DNA of 64,000 nucleotides from Granulosicoccaceae sp. 1_MG-2023 (GCA_030546905.1 JAUOPI010000016.1:27629-91628); one strand, 5' to 3'. Counted from the stretch's first letter, positions 46,010 through 55,129 are shown. Numbers and translations are program-made. The notes: a model not told the origin generated them from the sequence alone.

Positions 46010-47446
46010 TCAGAAGTCGTCACCGCCGCCGTATACGTCGGGGGTGAAGTTCTCAAAGCGCGTGTACTGCCCCATAAAGGTCAGACGTACCGAACCGGTC
46101 GGTCCGTTCCGCTGTTTGCGGATAAGGATCTCACCGGTGCCCTTGTCCGGACTCTCCGGGTTATAAACCTCATCCCGGTACACGAACATAATCACGTCCG
46201 CATCCTGCTCGATCGCGCCCGACTCACGCAAATCCGACATAACCGGGCGCTTGTCCGGGCGCTGCTCAAGACTACGGTTAAGCTGTGACAGCGCGATGAC
46301 CGGCACATCCATTTCCTTGGCCAAGGCCTTGAGCGAGCGCGAGATTTCCGAGATCTCGGCGGTGCGGTTTTCACTCTTGCCGCTGACCTGCATAAGCTGC
46401 AGGTAATCGAGCACCACCAGGCTGAGTTTGCCTTTTTCGCGGGCCAGGCGACGGCAGCGCGCCCGGACCTCGGTGGGCGACAGACCGGCTGTATCATCGA
46501 TAAAGATATTGCGCTTCTGATCGAGCAGCGACACCGCCGATACCAGACGCGGCCAGTCAGCCTCGCCCATGGTGCCGGCACGGATTTTACGCAGCTCCAC
46601 GCGGCCCAGCGAGGCCAGCATACGCATGGCCAGCTGTTCGGCCGGCATCTCCATACTGAATACGGCCACAGGCCCGTCATTGAGCAAGGAGACGTTTTCG
46701 GCGATGTTCATGGAAAACGTGGTCTTACCCATCGACGGACGTCCGGCCACGATAATCAAATCCGAACGCTGAAAACCCGAGGTCATTTCGTCCAGATCAT
46801 CAAAGCCGGTGGAAATCCCGGTAATGCCGCCGCTGGAGCTGAACAGCTCGTTAATCTTGTCCACCGTGTCGGCCAGAATCGGGCGGATATTCTTAAAGCC
46901 CTGCTGACTGGTGTTGTTCTGCTCGGCAATCCCGAACACCCGTGATTCGGCGAAATCGAGCAGGTCCTTGGTGCTGCGCCCTTCCGGGCGGTAGGCGGCA
47001 TCGGCTATCTCATTGGAAACACCGACCAACTGACGCAGGACGGAGCGCTCCCTCACGATATCGGCGTAGGCCACGATATTGGCCGCGCTCGGCGTCTCGC
47101 GCTCCAGTGCGGCCAGGTACTCTAGGCCACCGGCCTCTTCAAGCAGTTCGTTTTTGTCCAGCCAGTCATTCAAGGTGACCACGTCCGGACGCTGTTCGTG
47201 CTCGAGCAGCCAGCTGATGCCGCGGAAAATCACCCGGTGGCTGGCCAGATAAAAATCGCCCTCGCCGACCTTGCCGGCAATCTGATCCCAGGCGGTCTCG
47301 CTGCGTCCGCTGCGCTCGGTCAGCATCAGGCCACCGAGAATAGCCTGCTCCGCCTCTACCGAGTGCGGCGGCGTACGGGCCGCTTTGAGCTGAGATTCCA
47401 GACGGTCATCCGAATTGCGTTCACGGGCATCAAAATAGTCGTTCAT
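46010..47446 (-). CDS. dnaB: Replicative DNA helicase
   Basis: The 478-residue RecA-fold helicase has the N-terminal DnaB domain (PHSVEAEQAILGGLML), the Walker A GRPSMGKTTFS, Walker B V-V-L-D-Y-L-Q-L-M and the arginine-finger region near the end. It unwinds DNA at the replication fork as a hexamer. It follows rplI across a terminator, the standard gammaproteobacterial order. No intein is seen. Confidence 0.96.
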   Translation of the reverse strand: MNDYFDARERNSDDRLESQLKAARTPPHSVEAEQAILGGLMLTERSGRSETAWDQIAGKVGEGDFYLASHRVIFRGISWLLEHEQRPDVVTLNDWLDKNELLEEAGGLEYLAALERETPSAANIVAYADIVRERSVLRQLVGVSNEIADAAYRPEGRSTKDLLDFAESRVFGIAEQNNTSQQGFKNIRPILADTVDKINELFSSSGGITGISTGFDDLDEMTSGFQRSDLIIVAGRPSMGKTTFSMNIAENVSLLNDGPVAVFSMEMPAEQLAMRMLASLGRVELRKIRAGTMGEADWPRLVSAVSLLDQKRNIFIDDTAGLSPTEVRARCRRLAREKGKLSLVVLDYLQLMQVSGKSENRTAEISEISRSLKALAKEMDVPVIALSQLNRSLEQRPDKRPVMSDLRESGAIEQDADVIMFVYRDEVYNPESPDKGTGEILIRKQRNGPTGSVRLTFMGQYTRFENFTPDVYGGGDDF

Positions 47447-47521
47447 TCAGGCATGCAGAACCAGATTACGGGAGGAATTCGCGCCGCGCAGGAGGCGCGG
47501 TCAGGCGTGCTTAAAAATAAC

Positions 47522-47550
47522 AAAAAAAGGGCCTCTTGAGGCCCTTTTTT
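47522..47550. terminator. Terminator between rplI and dnaB
   Basis: GGGCCTC and GAGGCCC (47529-47535 and 47538-47544) form a 7-bp stem with a TT loop, flanked by seven As and six Ts. On the minus strand it ends rplI. Confidence 0.92.
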
Positions 47551-47572
47551 CCGTGCTGCAAGCGAAGTGGTT

Positions 47573-48028
47573 TTATTCTTCTTCGGCAGACACGATAACG
47601 GTAACGTTGACGTCGACGTCCGCGTGCAGGTGCACACCGACTTCGAATTCACCAACCGCACGCAGCGGGCCTTCCGGCAGGCGAATTTCTTTACGCTCAA
47701 CCGCCACACCGGTTTGCGCGGTGATGGCTTCGGCCAGTTGGTCAGCGCCGATGGAACCGAACAGCTTGCCTTCGGTACCGGCACGGGAGGTGACTTCGAC
47801 TTTCTTGTCTTCCAGCTGAGTGCCACGGCCTTTGGCAGCGGCCAGCGCTTCGGCCTGTGCTTTTTCAAGCTCGGCGCGACGCGCGTTGATTTCAGCGATG
47901 TTTTCCTCGGTTGCGGATTTCGCTTTGCCGTGCGGCACGAGGAAGTTGCGGGCATAGCCCGGCTTGACATCGACGAGGTCGCCCAGGTTACCCAGGTTTT
48001 CCACTTTTTCTAAAAGAATGACTTGCAT
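47573..48028 (-). CDS. rplI: 50S ribosomal protein L9
   Basis: The 151-residue protein starts M-Q-V-I-L-L-E-K-V-E-N-L-G and has the L9 layout: an N-terminal rRNA-binding domain with G-D-L-V-D-V-K-P-G-Y-A-R-N-F-L, a long helix rich in Ala/Glu/Lys, and a C-terminal domain. It belongs to the rpsF-rpsR-DUF2232-rplI set. Length is normal. Confidence 0.96.
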   Translation of the reverse strand: MQVILLEKVENLGNLGDLVDVKPGYARNFLVPHGKAKSATEENIAEINARRAELEKAQAEALAAAKGRGTQLEDKKVEVTSRAGTEGKLFGSIGADQLAEAITAQTGVAVERKEIRLPEGPLRAVGEFEVGVHLHADVDVNVTVIVSAEEE

Positions 48029-48070
48029 GATTCTTAACCCTGTTGAATCAGTCCGGCGTAGCGGACCGGT

Positions 48071-48985
48071 TTATTCATTGCCTTTTCTGCGCAGATTGAG
48101 CCAGTTGTCGACTATGCCGAGCGCCCCCAGCAAAACCATCGTGTGCAGAAACAGAAATATCAGTAACACGTATATCCCAGTCAGCCAGTACGCGTTCATG
48201 TTTCGTTCGCGGACCAGCCAGTGCATAACGGCCAGCCCCTGAAACATAAACAGCATCACCAGCGCCGGCGCCACATTGACCAGTACCGGCAGCTTCAGCA
48301 GCATGGCTGCCACCCCGACCAGCGTAGCCAGTGCGGCGACCGGCTTGCCGAAGGTCAGGCCGCGAAACGATTCGCCGAACCCGCCCGGGTTGTACAGCAG
48401 TGCCTGCCAGTAGCGCGCCAGCATCAGCGAGACCAGCGTGCCGAGCATGACCACCGAAGCGACCATGCCGGTCATAAAGGTCGAGATCCCCTGCACCAGG
48501 GCACGGAACTCGGCGGCGTTGATCTGCGCCTCGGGCGGAAACTCGCCCGGCTGCATTATCGCGAGAATACCTTCCGCCCAATAAGCGGCCGGATCCGGAA
48601 TCAGCAGATAGGTGCAGGCCACACCGGCAACGGTCATGGCCGCCGACGCCGCAAACGTCTTGCTCAGACTGGCACTCTGCCTCAGCAGCAGTGACAGCAA
48701 CAGCACCGGCAACCAGAACAGCGTTGCCAGCAGCAAAGCGCCCTGCGGTGCCGCGCCGAAGACCATGACGACCACCAGCATGGCCGGAATCAGCGAGAAC
48801 GCTGCGACCTGCAGGCCCGGCATCACGCCCAAACGCAACACCACCAGCGACAAAGCCGCGCCGCTCAGCCAGGCCAGCAACGGCGCCAGTAAAGGCGGCG
48901 CCATCAGACCCAGCGCCAGCGATATGCCGCAGACCAGCGAGGCCGCAAGCGGCCCGCGCATGATTAATCTGGCTAAGGATTGCAT
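48071..48985 (-). CDS. DUF2232 family membrane protein
   Basis: The 304-residue protein has about eight hydrophobic segments with short loops and only one larger loop (residues about 135-170). The position between rpsR and rplI and the layout match DUF2232/YybS-like proteins, which occur at this place in many proteobacteria. The function is unknown. No catalytic or transport motif stands out. Its reading is in the same direction as the ribosomal genes and may share their transcript. Confidence 0.8.
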   Translation of the reverse strand: MQSLARLIMRGPLAASLVCGISLALGLMAPPLLAPLLAWLSGAALSLVVLRLGVMPGLQVAAFSLIPAMLVVVMVFGAAPQGALLLATLFWLPVLLLSLLLRQSASLSKTFAASAAMTVAGVACTYLLIPDPAAYWAEGILAIMQPGEFPPEAQINAAEFRALVQGISTFMTGMVASVVMLGTLVSLMLARYWQALLYNPGGFGESFRGLTFGKPVAALATLVGVAAMLLKLPVLVNVAPALVMLFMFQGLAVMHWLVRERNMNAYWLTGIYVLLIFLFLHTMVLLGALGIVDNWLNLRRKGNE

Positions 48986-49026
48986 CTGAGCCCGGCATCA
49001 ACCGCGGTGCCGACTGTGACGGATAC

Positions 49027-49251
49027 TTAGTGTTGGTCGCTGTACGGCAGCAGCGCGATGTAACGTGCGCGCTTGATCGCCGTAGCCAGCTGACGTTGAT
49101 AACGTGCTTTCGTGCCGGTAATGCGGCTCGGCACAATTTTGCCGGTTTCAGTAACAAAACCTTTCAGCAGCTCGAGGTCTTTGTAATCGATCTCGGTGAT
49201 GCCTTCAGCGGTGAAACGGCAGTATTTTCTGCGGCGGAAAAAACGTGACAT
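49027..49251 (-). CDS. rpsR: 30S ribosomal protein S18
   Basis: The 74-residue protein matches S18 in full: [14 protein letters not shown], then the [11 protein letters not shown] block and [11 protein letters not shown]. It pairs with S6 on the 30S platform, and the S6:S18 complex binds the leader of this transcript in other bacteria. It lies 14 bases after rpsF. Confidence 0.96.
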   Translation of the reverse strand: MSRFFRRRKYCRFTAEGITEIDYKDLELLKGFVTETGKIVPSRITGTKARYQRQLATAIKRARYIALLPYSDQH

Positions 49252-49265
49252 GGTGTGCTCCCGGA

Positions 49266-49688
49266 TTAGTTGTCTGAAGTTTCAGCTTTGCTTTCTTTGG
49301 CTTCTTCGGCTTTGTTTTCAGCCTTGGCTTCGCCGTCGTTACGACGCGGCTCAGCAGCCGGTTTCGCTTCGTCTTTCTTGACCAGCGGTGACTCTTCAGT
49401 CACGGCAGCTTCCATATTCAGGATCATGTTACGGATAACTGCGTCATTGAAGCGGAAAGCGCTCTTCAGCTCTTCGAGGGCTTCAAGACCACACTCAACG
49501 TTCATCAGAACATAGTGGGCTTTGTAGACCTTGTTAATCGGGAATGCCAGTTGGCGACGGCCCCAGTCTTCCAGACGGTGAACAGTACCGCCACTGGTTT
49601 CGATGATTCCGCGGTAACGCTGAACCATGGCCGGAACCTGCTCGCTCTGATCCGGGTGAACCAGAAATACGACTTCGTAGTGTCTCAT
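49266..49688 (-). CDS. rpsF: 30S ribosomal protein S6
   Basis: The 140-residue protein begins [14 protein letters not shown] and has the ferredoxin-like S6 fold, plus a long C-terminal tail rich in Glu/Lys/Ala (residues about 100-140) that is extended like in several gammaproteobacteria; E. coli RimK adds glutamates to the tail of its S6. AAGGAG precedes the ATG but is paired in the leader (see 49694-49733). Confidence 0.96.
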   Translation of the reverse strand: MRHYEVVFLVHPDQSEQVPAMVQRYRGIIETSGGTVHRLEDWGRRQLAFPINKVYKAHYVLMNVECGLEALEELKSAFRFNDAVIRNMILNMEAAVTEESPLVKKDEAKPAAEPRRNDGEAKAENKAEEAKESKAETSDN

Positions 49689-49693
49689 TAAGA

Positions 49694-49733
49694 CTCCTTG
49701 TGGGTTTTGCCTGGCTTATGCCGAGGCAAGGAG
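49694..49733 (-). promoter_or_regulatory. rpsF leader with SD-sequestering helix (S6:S18-type)
   Basis: On the minus strand the SD region CAAGGAG (49700-49694) pairs with CTCCTTG (49733-49727). An inner helix TTGCCT/AGGCAA (49729-49724 and 49712-49707) shares three bases with that pairing, so the two helices compete. This is the layout of the known S6:S18 autoregulatory leader. I assign it by position and structure, not by a covariance search. Confidence 0.6.
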
Positions 49734-49785
49734 GAAATTACCGGCGCGCGACAGGCGCACCGGCGGCAGAAATCAAAGAGCGCGG

Positions 49786-49814
49786 ATTATACTGATTCGC
49801 GCCCGCAGCAGCAA
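49786..49814 (-). promoter_or_regulatory. Promoter of the rpsF operon
   Basis: On the minus strand TTGCTG (49814-49809), a 17-bp spacer and a perfect TATAAT (49791-49786). The start point near 49779 gives a leader of about 90 bases, which contains the predicted SD-sequestering structure. Confidence 0.65.
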
Positions 49815-49833
49815 GGGCTGCGTGAGGAAAAAA

Positions 49834-50583
49834 TCAAGCACTTGGCGCGTTTCGCTGACGCACGACCTCAAAAAGCAAGACCCCGGTCGCCACAGAGACG
49901 TTGAGACTGGAGACCTCGCCGGCCATGGGGATGCGCACCAGCGAGTCGCAGGCTTCGGCGGTCAGGCGACGTATGCCCTTGCCTTCCGAACCCATCACAA
50001 TGGCCACAGGCGTGGTGTAATCGATCGCCGCATAATCATCGCTGGCCTTATCGGAGGTGCCGATCAGCCAGACCCCGGCCTGTTGCAGCGCTTCAAGGGT
50101 ACGGCGCAGATTGGTGACCTGATAAAAAGGCACCCGTCCGGCGGCACCCGCCGCCACCTTCATCACCACTGGTGTCAGACCGGTTGCGCGGTCGCGCGGA
50201 CAGATCACCGCATCGACACCGGCCGCATCGGCAGTGCGCAGGCAGGCGCCGAGGTTATGCGGGTCCTGTACGCCATCGAGCACCAGCAGCAACCACGGCC
50301 GCTCACGGGCTTCCAGATCCTCAAGCAGCTGCGCCTCGCCCGGCACTTCCGCCAGCACGTAGTCCGCGGCGACGCTCTGGTGACGCGCGCCACCGGTGAA
50401 GCGGTCCAGCGCCTGCTTGCTGACTTCCTCGACCTGCACGCCCTTCTGCCCGGCCAGCGCCAGCAGTTCTGTCAGGCGTTTATCCTGACGGCGCTTTTCC
50501 ACCAGCAGGCGGCGGATATTGTTTGCATCGTTTTTCAGCGCTGAGCCGACGGCGTGTAAGCCGAATATAACCGACGACTTCAC
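49834..50583 (-). CDS. rlmB: 23S rRNA (guanosine-2'-O-)-methyltransferase RlmB
   Basis: The 249-residue SPOUT enzyme methylates G2251 of 23S rRNA. An N-terminal L30-like RNA-binding domain (G-L-H-A-V-G-S-A-L) precedes the SpoU knot with LDGVQDPHNLGACLRTADAAG, P-V-V-M-K-V-A-A-G-A and V-M-G-S-E-G-K-G-I and the final S-L-N-V-S-V-A. It starts two bases after the rnr stop, as in E. coli (rnr-rlmB). Confidence 0.95.
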   Translation of the reverse strand: MKSSVIFGLHAVGSALKNDANNIRRLLVEKRRQDKRLTELLALAGQKGVQVEEVSKQALDRFTGGARHQSVAADYVLAEVPGEAQLLEDLEARERPWLLLVLDGVQDPHNLGACLRTADAAGVDAVICPRDRATGLTPVVMKVAAGAAGRVPFYQVTNLRRTLEALQQAGVWLIGTSDKASDDYAAIDYTTPVAIVMGSEGKGIRRLTAEACDSLVRIPMAGEVSSLNVSVATGVLLFEVVRQRNAPSA

Positions 50584-50585
50584 GC

Positions 50586-53003
50586 TCAGCCTCCTTTCTG
50601 CTCAGTGCTGTTCTGGCGGGATTTTTTGCGCGCCGAGGACGAGCGTCGCCGACTGCGTTTTTTCTTGCCGGTTGCAGGCGGGGTCTCAGCGGATGAATCC
50701 GCCGCAGCCGCCTGCGTTTTGCCGGCAGTGTCACCGGCCTGGGTTTTGTTCGGCTTTTTCTTACGGCTTTTGCTCTTGGCCTTGCTTTTACTGCGGGCCT
50801 TGATATTGCCGGCGCCGTCAACGGGTTGAAAATCGATCTTGCGCTCATCGAGATTCACCGCCGCGACCTGCACGCGCAGCGTTTCACCAAGCCGGAACTG
50901 ACGCCCGCTGCGCTCGCCGATCAGGCAATGCTGGATCGGGTCAAAGCGGTAGTAATCGCTGTCCAGAGAGGTGATGTGCACCAGGCCTTCGACGAAGATG
51001 TCCTGCAGTTCAACAAACAGACCGAAAGAGGTCACGGTGGTGATGACGCCGTTAAAGACCTTGCCTATCTGGCCCTGCATGTATTCGCACTTGAGCCAGT
51101 CGGTCACATCGCGCACCGCCTCGTCAGCACGGCGTTCATTACGGGAGCACTGCTCGCCGAGCTGCTGCATGTCCTCGTTGGAATACATGTAGTTTGCCCG
51201 CGTGCCGCCGCTTTCCACGTGGGAAATGGCGCGATGTACCAGCAGGTCCGGATAGCGGCGGATGGGCGAGGTGAAGTGCGCGTATTCGTTCAGCGCCAGA
51301 CCAAAGTGCCCGTCATTGCGCGGATGGTAGACCGCCTGCATCAGGGTGCGCAGCAACACGGTCTGAATCACGTCGACATCAACCCTGCCCTGAATCTCGC
51401 GGATCAGGCGGGCATAGTCAGCCGCCTGCGGGGAATCACCGCCGCCGAGTGACAGCGAGCGCTGGGACAAAAAATCACGCAGATCATCCAGCTTGGAAGG
51501 CTTCGCCCCTTCGTGCACGCGGAACAAGCCCGGAATACGCTTGCGCTCCAGGTAACGGGCCGCTGCGATATTCGCCTGAATCATGCATTCTTCGATAATT
51601 TTGTGCGCATCGTTGCGGATCACCGGCACAATCGAGTCAATCTTCTTGTTCTCATCGAAAACAATCCGCGTCTCGACGGTTTCAAAATCAATCGTGCCGC
51701 GCGCGTGGCGGGCTTTTAACAGCGCATGAAACAGATCGTTCAGATTGCGCAGATGCGGCAACAGCTTGCTGTATTGTTTTTCCAACGCCGGATCTTCACC
51801 GGCCAGCATGGCCGCGACCTTGGTGTAGGTCAGTCGCGCATGGGAGCGCATAACGGCCTTGCTGAAGGATGAGCGGGTAATCTGCCCTTCTTTATTGATC
51901 GACATCTCGCAGACCATGCAGAGCCGGTCCACATCGGGGTTCAGCGAGCACAATCCGTTTGACAGACTCTCCGGCAGCATGGGGATTACGCGGCCGGGGA
52001 AATACACCGAGGTCGCGCGGTTCAGTGCTTCCTTATCCAGCAACGAGCCCGGCTGCACATAATGGGAGACGTCGGCGATCGCCACCAGCAAGCGCCAGCC
52101 CGAAGGCGTTGGCTTGCAAAATACCGCATCGTCAAAGTCCTTGGCATCCTCGCCGTCGATGGTCACCAGTGGCAGTTTGCGCAGGTCCTTACGTCCGGCC
52201 TTATCTTCTTCACTGACTTCGCTGCCGAACGCGGCGGCTTCTTCTTCAACGCCTTCCGGCCAGCGCGACGGTATGCCGTGGGAGTGAATGGCAATCTCGA
52301 TTTCCATGCCGGGCATCAGATGCTCGCCAAGCACTTCAACCACCTTGCCGACCGGCTGGGCGTTCTTGGCCGGCTGCTCGACAATCTCTACCCGTACAAT
52401 CTGACCGGGTTTGGCACCGCCGACGGCCGAATCCGGAATCAGGATTTCCATATGAATTTTCTTGTTGTCAGCGACAACACGGTGCACGCCGCCGTCACTC
52501 ATCAGACGCCCGACCAGATGTGTGTTGGCGCGTTCGAGCACGTCGACAATACGGCCTTTGGCGCGTTTGCGGTGATCCAGGCCGGTCACACAAACCACGG
52601 CGCGGTCGTTATTGAGCACGCGTCGCATCTCACGGGCACTGAGGAAGACGTCGTCGCCGCCCTTGTCCGGGATCAGAAAGCCAAAGCCATCCGGGTGCGC
52701 ACTGATGCGTCCGTGTATCAGATCGCTGTTTTCAACCGGCACATAACCACCGCGGCGGTTACGTATCAGCTGACCGTCACGCACCATCGCGCCGAGTCGC
52801 CGGCGCACCCCTTCCATGGCTTCCTCATCATTCCACAGCTCGAAAAAATCGATGAACTGTTCATAGGAAAGCGGCGCTCCATGATCGCGAAGGATGGACA
52901 GCAGGTATTCACGGCTGGCGACGGGGCTGTCGTACTTTGCGGATTCGCGGGCGAGATTGGGGTCATTCTGGATGGCAGGGGCGGTTTTTTTTCGTTTCGA
53001 CAA
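50586..53003 (-). CDS. rnr: Ribonuclease R
   Basis: The 805-residue exoribonuclease has an N-terminal HTH-like region, cold-shock domains, an RNB catalytic domain (LPLVTIDGEDAKDFDDAVFC, with the metal Asp cluster) and a C-terminal S1 domain ending in a Lys/Arg/Ala/Ser tail of about 80 residues. It degrades structured RNA. The frame has no ATG near the start: two TTGs occur, at 53009 and 53003. I use 53003 because AAGGA then has about eight bases of spacing; the other has two. The start is unusual and unproven. Confidence 0.93.
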   Translation of the reverse strand: MSKRKKTAPAIQNDPNLARESAKYDSPVASREYLLSILRDHGAPLSYEQFIDFFELWNDEEAMEGVRRRLGAMVRDGQLIRNRRGGYVPVENSDLIHGRISAHPDGFGFLIPDKGGDDVFLSAREMRRVLNNDRAVVCVTGLDHRKRAKGRIVDVLERANTHLVGRLMSDGGVHRVVADNKKIHMEILIPDSAVGGAKPGQIVRVEIVEQPAKNAQPVGKVVEVLGEHLMPGMEIEIAIHSHGIPSRWPEGVEEEAAAFGSEVSEEDKAGRKDLRKLPLVTIDGEDAKDFDDAVFCKPTPSGWRLLVAIADVSHYVQPGSLLDKEALNRATSVYFPGRVIPMLPESLSNGLCSLNPDVDRLCMVCEMSINKEGQITRSSFSKAVMRSHARLTYTKVAAMLAGEDPALEKQYSKLLPHLRNLNDLFHALLKARHARGTIDFETVETRIVFDENKKIDSIVPVIRNDAHKIIEECMIQANIAAARYLERKRIPGLFRVHEGAKPSKLDDLRDFLSQRSLSLGGGDSPQAADYARLIREIQGRVDVDVIQTVLLRTLMQAVYHPRNDGHFGLALNEYAHFTSPIRRYPDLLVHRAISHVESGGTRANYMYSNEDMQQLGEQCSRNERRADEAVRDVTDWLKCEYMQGQIGKVFNGVITTVTSFGLFVELQDIFVEGLVHITSLDSDYYRFDPIQHCLIGERSGRQFRLGETLRVQVAAVNLDERKIDFQPVDGAGNIKARSKSKAKSKSRKKKPNKTQAGDTAGKTQAAAADSSAETPPATGKKKRSRRRSSSARKKSRQNSTEQKGG

Positions 53004-53087
53004 TTGCAATGTCCTTGTTCTAATAGGGAAGCAGAATCGCTTCCGGGGTGTTCCTGAAAATTCTTCGGCCTATTTACGCACAAAGTG

Positions 53088-53116
53088 TTGACAAGCGCCA
53101 CCAGTATCCCTAAATT
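53088..53116 (+). promoter_or_regulatory. tRNA promoter
   Basis: A perfect TTGACA (53088-53093), 17-bp spacer and TAAATT (53111-53116). A GC-rich discriminator ACGCGCC follows, typical of stringently controlled stable-RNA promoters. The first tRNA-Leu starts 41 bases after the -10. Confidence 0.7.
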
Positions 53117-53156
53117 ACGCGCCTTAGCTGCACGACGCAGCTAACCGAACATCTTT

Positions 53157-53243
53157 GCCGAGATGGCGGAATTGGTAGACGCGCTAGCTTCAGGTGCTAG
53201 TGGGGGTAACCCCGTGGAGGTTCAAGTCCTCTTCTCGGCACCA
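53157..53243 (+). tRNA. tRNA-Leu (CAG)
   Basis: The 87-nt sequence folds as a class II tRNA with a long variable arm (TGGGGGTAACCCCG region), D-loop with GG, T-arm GGTTCAAGTCC and encoded CCA. The anticodon loop TTCAGGT gives CAG, reading CUG. The acceptor stem is GCCGAGA/TCTCGGC. Confidence 0.97.
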
Positions 53244-53366
53244 GTTTTCACTGGTTATAACAACTGCATACTGTCCGTTTTGTATGGCTTCAGCATGCAG
53301 TTAAGCGCAGCGGATGTATCGGGCATTGCGCACAGACTGCATACCACAGTCGCATAGTCATCTTTT

Positions 53367-53453
53367 GCCGAGGTGGCGGAATTGGTAGACGCGCTAGCTT
53401 CAGGTGCTAGTGGGGGTAACCCCGTGGAGGTTCAAGTCCTCTCCTCGGCACCA
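53367..53453 (+). tRNA. tRNA-Leu (CAG), second copy
   Basis: It is identical to the first copy except for two positions, which form the last acceptor pair: GCCGAGG/CCTCGGC here versus GCCGAGA/TCTCGGC. The change is compensatory (A-T to G-C). The 123-base spacer holds an inverted repeat AACTGCAT/ATGCAGTT (53262-53269, 53295-53302) that may mark processing. CCATCCT/AGGATGG (53451-53475) overlaps the CCA end. Confidence 0.97.
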
Positions 53454-53644
53454 TCCTTCAGTCCCTTCAGGATGGTCAAATCAACGTTTCAAACTCACAT
53501 CACGATCCCGCTCGGGAAGGCCCGCTTACGCAGGTCGGATTCACCCCTCTCCGCCTTCGCCCTGCTTCGCTTCTGATGCGTCAGCAAGCCGGACAAAGAA
53601 GCGCCCGGCAAAACAGGATCAACTAAGGCCCGATGCGATGGCCG

Positions 53645-54031
53645 CTACTCAAACGCGCCGGATAAAACCGTACAGGATTCAAGAATTTCGCCGGACGTGC
53701 CGTCGGCCCTGTGTCGCAGAAGCAGTCCTTCAGCACCCTCGCCGCTGCCTTTGCTCCACCATTCCAGCCCGTCACCCACATAACGCGCACCGCTGGCCGA
53801 CAATGCAATGCGCATATCGTAGGTATCGCCATTGTAGCTGATACGGGCCTGCTCATCGTCGATATAGGAGGCGCGGATCAGCTCGCCACTGCCGCACAGG
53901 TACTCATGCGCTGCGCTATCGGACGTGTGAGCCGCCGCTGCGGCGCCCGTCTCGTCAGCCGTATCGGACAGCGGCGCACAAGCGCCAAGCATAAGAAGTG
54001 AAGCAAACGTCAAAGGGTGGCGGATTTTCAT
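53645..54031 (-). CDS. MliC-like lysozyme inhibitor, lipoprotein
   Basis: The 128-residue protein starts at the ATG at 54031 with AAAGGAG upstream. A lipoprotein signal ends LMLGAC (C18). The C-terminal part has the MliC/PliC pattern: Y-L-C-G-S-G, then Y-I-D-D, the S-A-S-G-A-R-Y motif and W-W-S-K-G-S, with a late C pairing with the first. Such proteins block host lysozyme C at the surface. A basic, Ser/Thr-rich linker precedes the domain. It is downstream of the tRNAs on the opposite strand. Confidence 0.8.
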   Translation of the reverse strand: MKIRHPLTFASLLMLGACAPLSDTADETGAAAAAHTSDSAAHEYLCGSGELIRASYIDDEQARISYNGDTYDMRIALSASGARYVGDGLEWWSKGSGEGAEGLLLRHRADGTSGEILESCTVLSGAFE

Positions 54032-54282
54032 AGCAGCGCTCCTTTTGCCGGCTTGCCCTGCGCCTTGCAGCAAGCCCGGGGGTTTCCGTGTTCATGGCTT
54101 GGCCCTTGATTGCGGCCATGGATAATGCTGCAGCAAGCCGGCGGCAAAGGCGATTACTGTACCGACAGTACGGATGCCGGCTGCAACAACAGACCGCAGT
54201 CACAGAATATCCCTCTGTTCTGACGGTTTAATATTGCGTCCGGGCTTTCTAGAATGTCCGCCTCACCGGAAACCGACATATC

Positions 54283-55068
54283 ATGGCTAAATACGAGCAC
54301 GAAACCGTCCTCTCGGTCACGCACTGGACCGACACCCTGTTCAGCTTCACCACGACCCGCCGCGAGACCCTGCGTTTTCGCAATGGCGAATTTATTATGA
54401 TCGGCCTGCAACCGCCGGGCGAAGCACGTCCGATTATGCGCGCCTACAGTATCGCCAGCGCCAACCACGAAGAATTCCTGGAGTTCTACAGCATCAAGGT
54501 TCCCGACGGCCCCTTAACTTCGCACCTGGCCAACATCAAAGTCGGCGACGAAGTGCTTATTGGCAGCAAGCCCACGGGTACCCTGGTCACCGACGATCTG
54601 CTACCGGGTAAGCACCTCTGGCTGCTGGGCACCGGTACCGGACTTGCGCCGTTTCTCAGCATTATCAAGGACCCGGAAGTTTACGAACGCTTTGACAAAA
54701 TCGTCCTGTTCCACGGTGTGCGTTATGTGCGCGAGCTGGGTTATCACAACTACCTGCAAACCACGCTGCCGGCCCATGAATATCTCGGCGAAGCGGTCCG
54801 CGAAAAACTGCTGTACTACCCTTGCGTGACGCGCGAACCGTTTGTCCATCAGGGGCGTATCACCGAGCTGCTCAAAAGCGGCCGCATTGCCAGCGAGCTT
54901 GGCCTGCCGCCGATCTCACCGGAAACAGACCGCTTTATGATTTGCGGCAGCCCGGCCATGCTGGCCGACACGCGGCAATGTCTGGATGAAATGGGTTATA
55001 AGGCAAGCCCGCGCACCGGCGTGCCGGGCGATTACAACTTCGAGCGCTCCTTTGTCGACCGCGGCTAA
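54283..55068 (+). CDS. fpr: Ferredoxin-NADP reductase
   Basis: The 261-residue flavoprotein has the FAD motif RAYSIASAN, the NADP-binding G-T-G-T-G-L-A-P-F-L-S and an Fpr-type C-terminus (ending F-V-D-R-G). It moves electrons between NADPH and ferredoxin or flavodoxin, and a 7Fe ferredoxin is encoded in this window at 45.6 kb. Upstream lie a palindromic TTCTAGAA (54247-54254) and a TAGAAT that may be a -10; I do not assign a regulator. Confidence 0.92.
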   Translation: MAKYEHETVLSVTHWTDTLFSFTTTRRETLRFRNGEFIMIGLQPPGEARPIMRAYSIASANHEEFLEFYSIKVPDGPLTSHLANIKVGDEVLIGSKPTGTLVTDDLLPGKHLWLLGTGTGLAPFLSIIKDPEVYERFDKIVLFHGVRYVRELGYHNYLQTTLPAHEYLGEAVREKLLYYPCVTREPFVHQGRITELLKSGRIASELGLPPISPETDRFMICGSPAMLADTRQCLDEMGYKASPRTGVPGDYNFERSFVDRG

Positions 55069-55129
55069 AACAAAGTGCGGGCACCGGCGTGCAGCCTGAG
55101 TCTGCTGCCACCGGTGCCACCCTTGTTTT
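55067..55129. terminator. Bidirectional terminator between fpr and Yip1 gene
   Basis: GGCACCGG/CCGGTGCC (55080-55087, 55111-55118) sits within AAAACAA (55067-55073) and TTGTTTT (55123-55129), giving a long, nearly symmetric structure. It fits the two convergent genes. Confidence 0.75.

Noticed and set aside
53157..53453. Attachment-site duplication at tRNA-Leu
   Set aside because: The whole tRNA is duplicated with a compensatory change and nothing foreign lies between the copies or beside them.
53454..53644. Possible small gene after the second tRNA
   Set aside because: Open frames there continue from inside the tRNA and show no start signal or motif.
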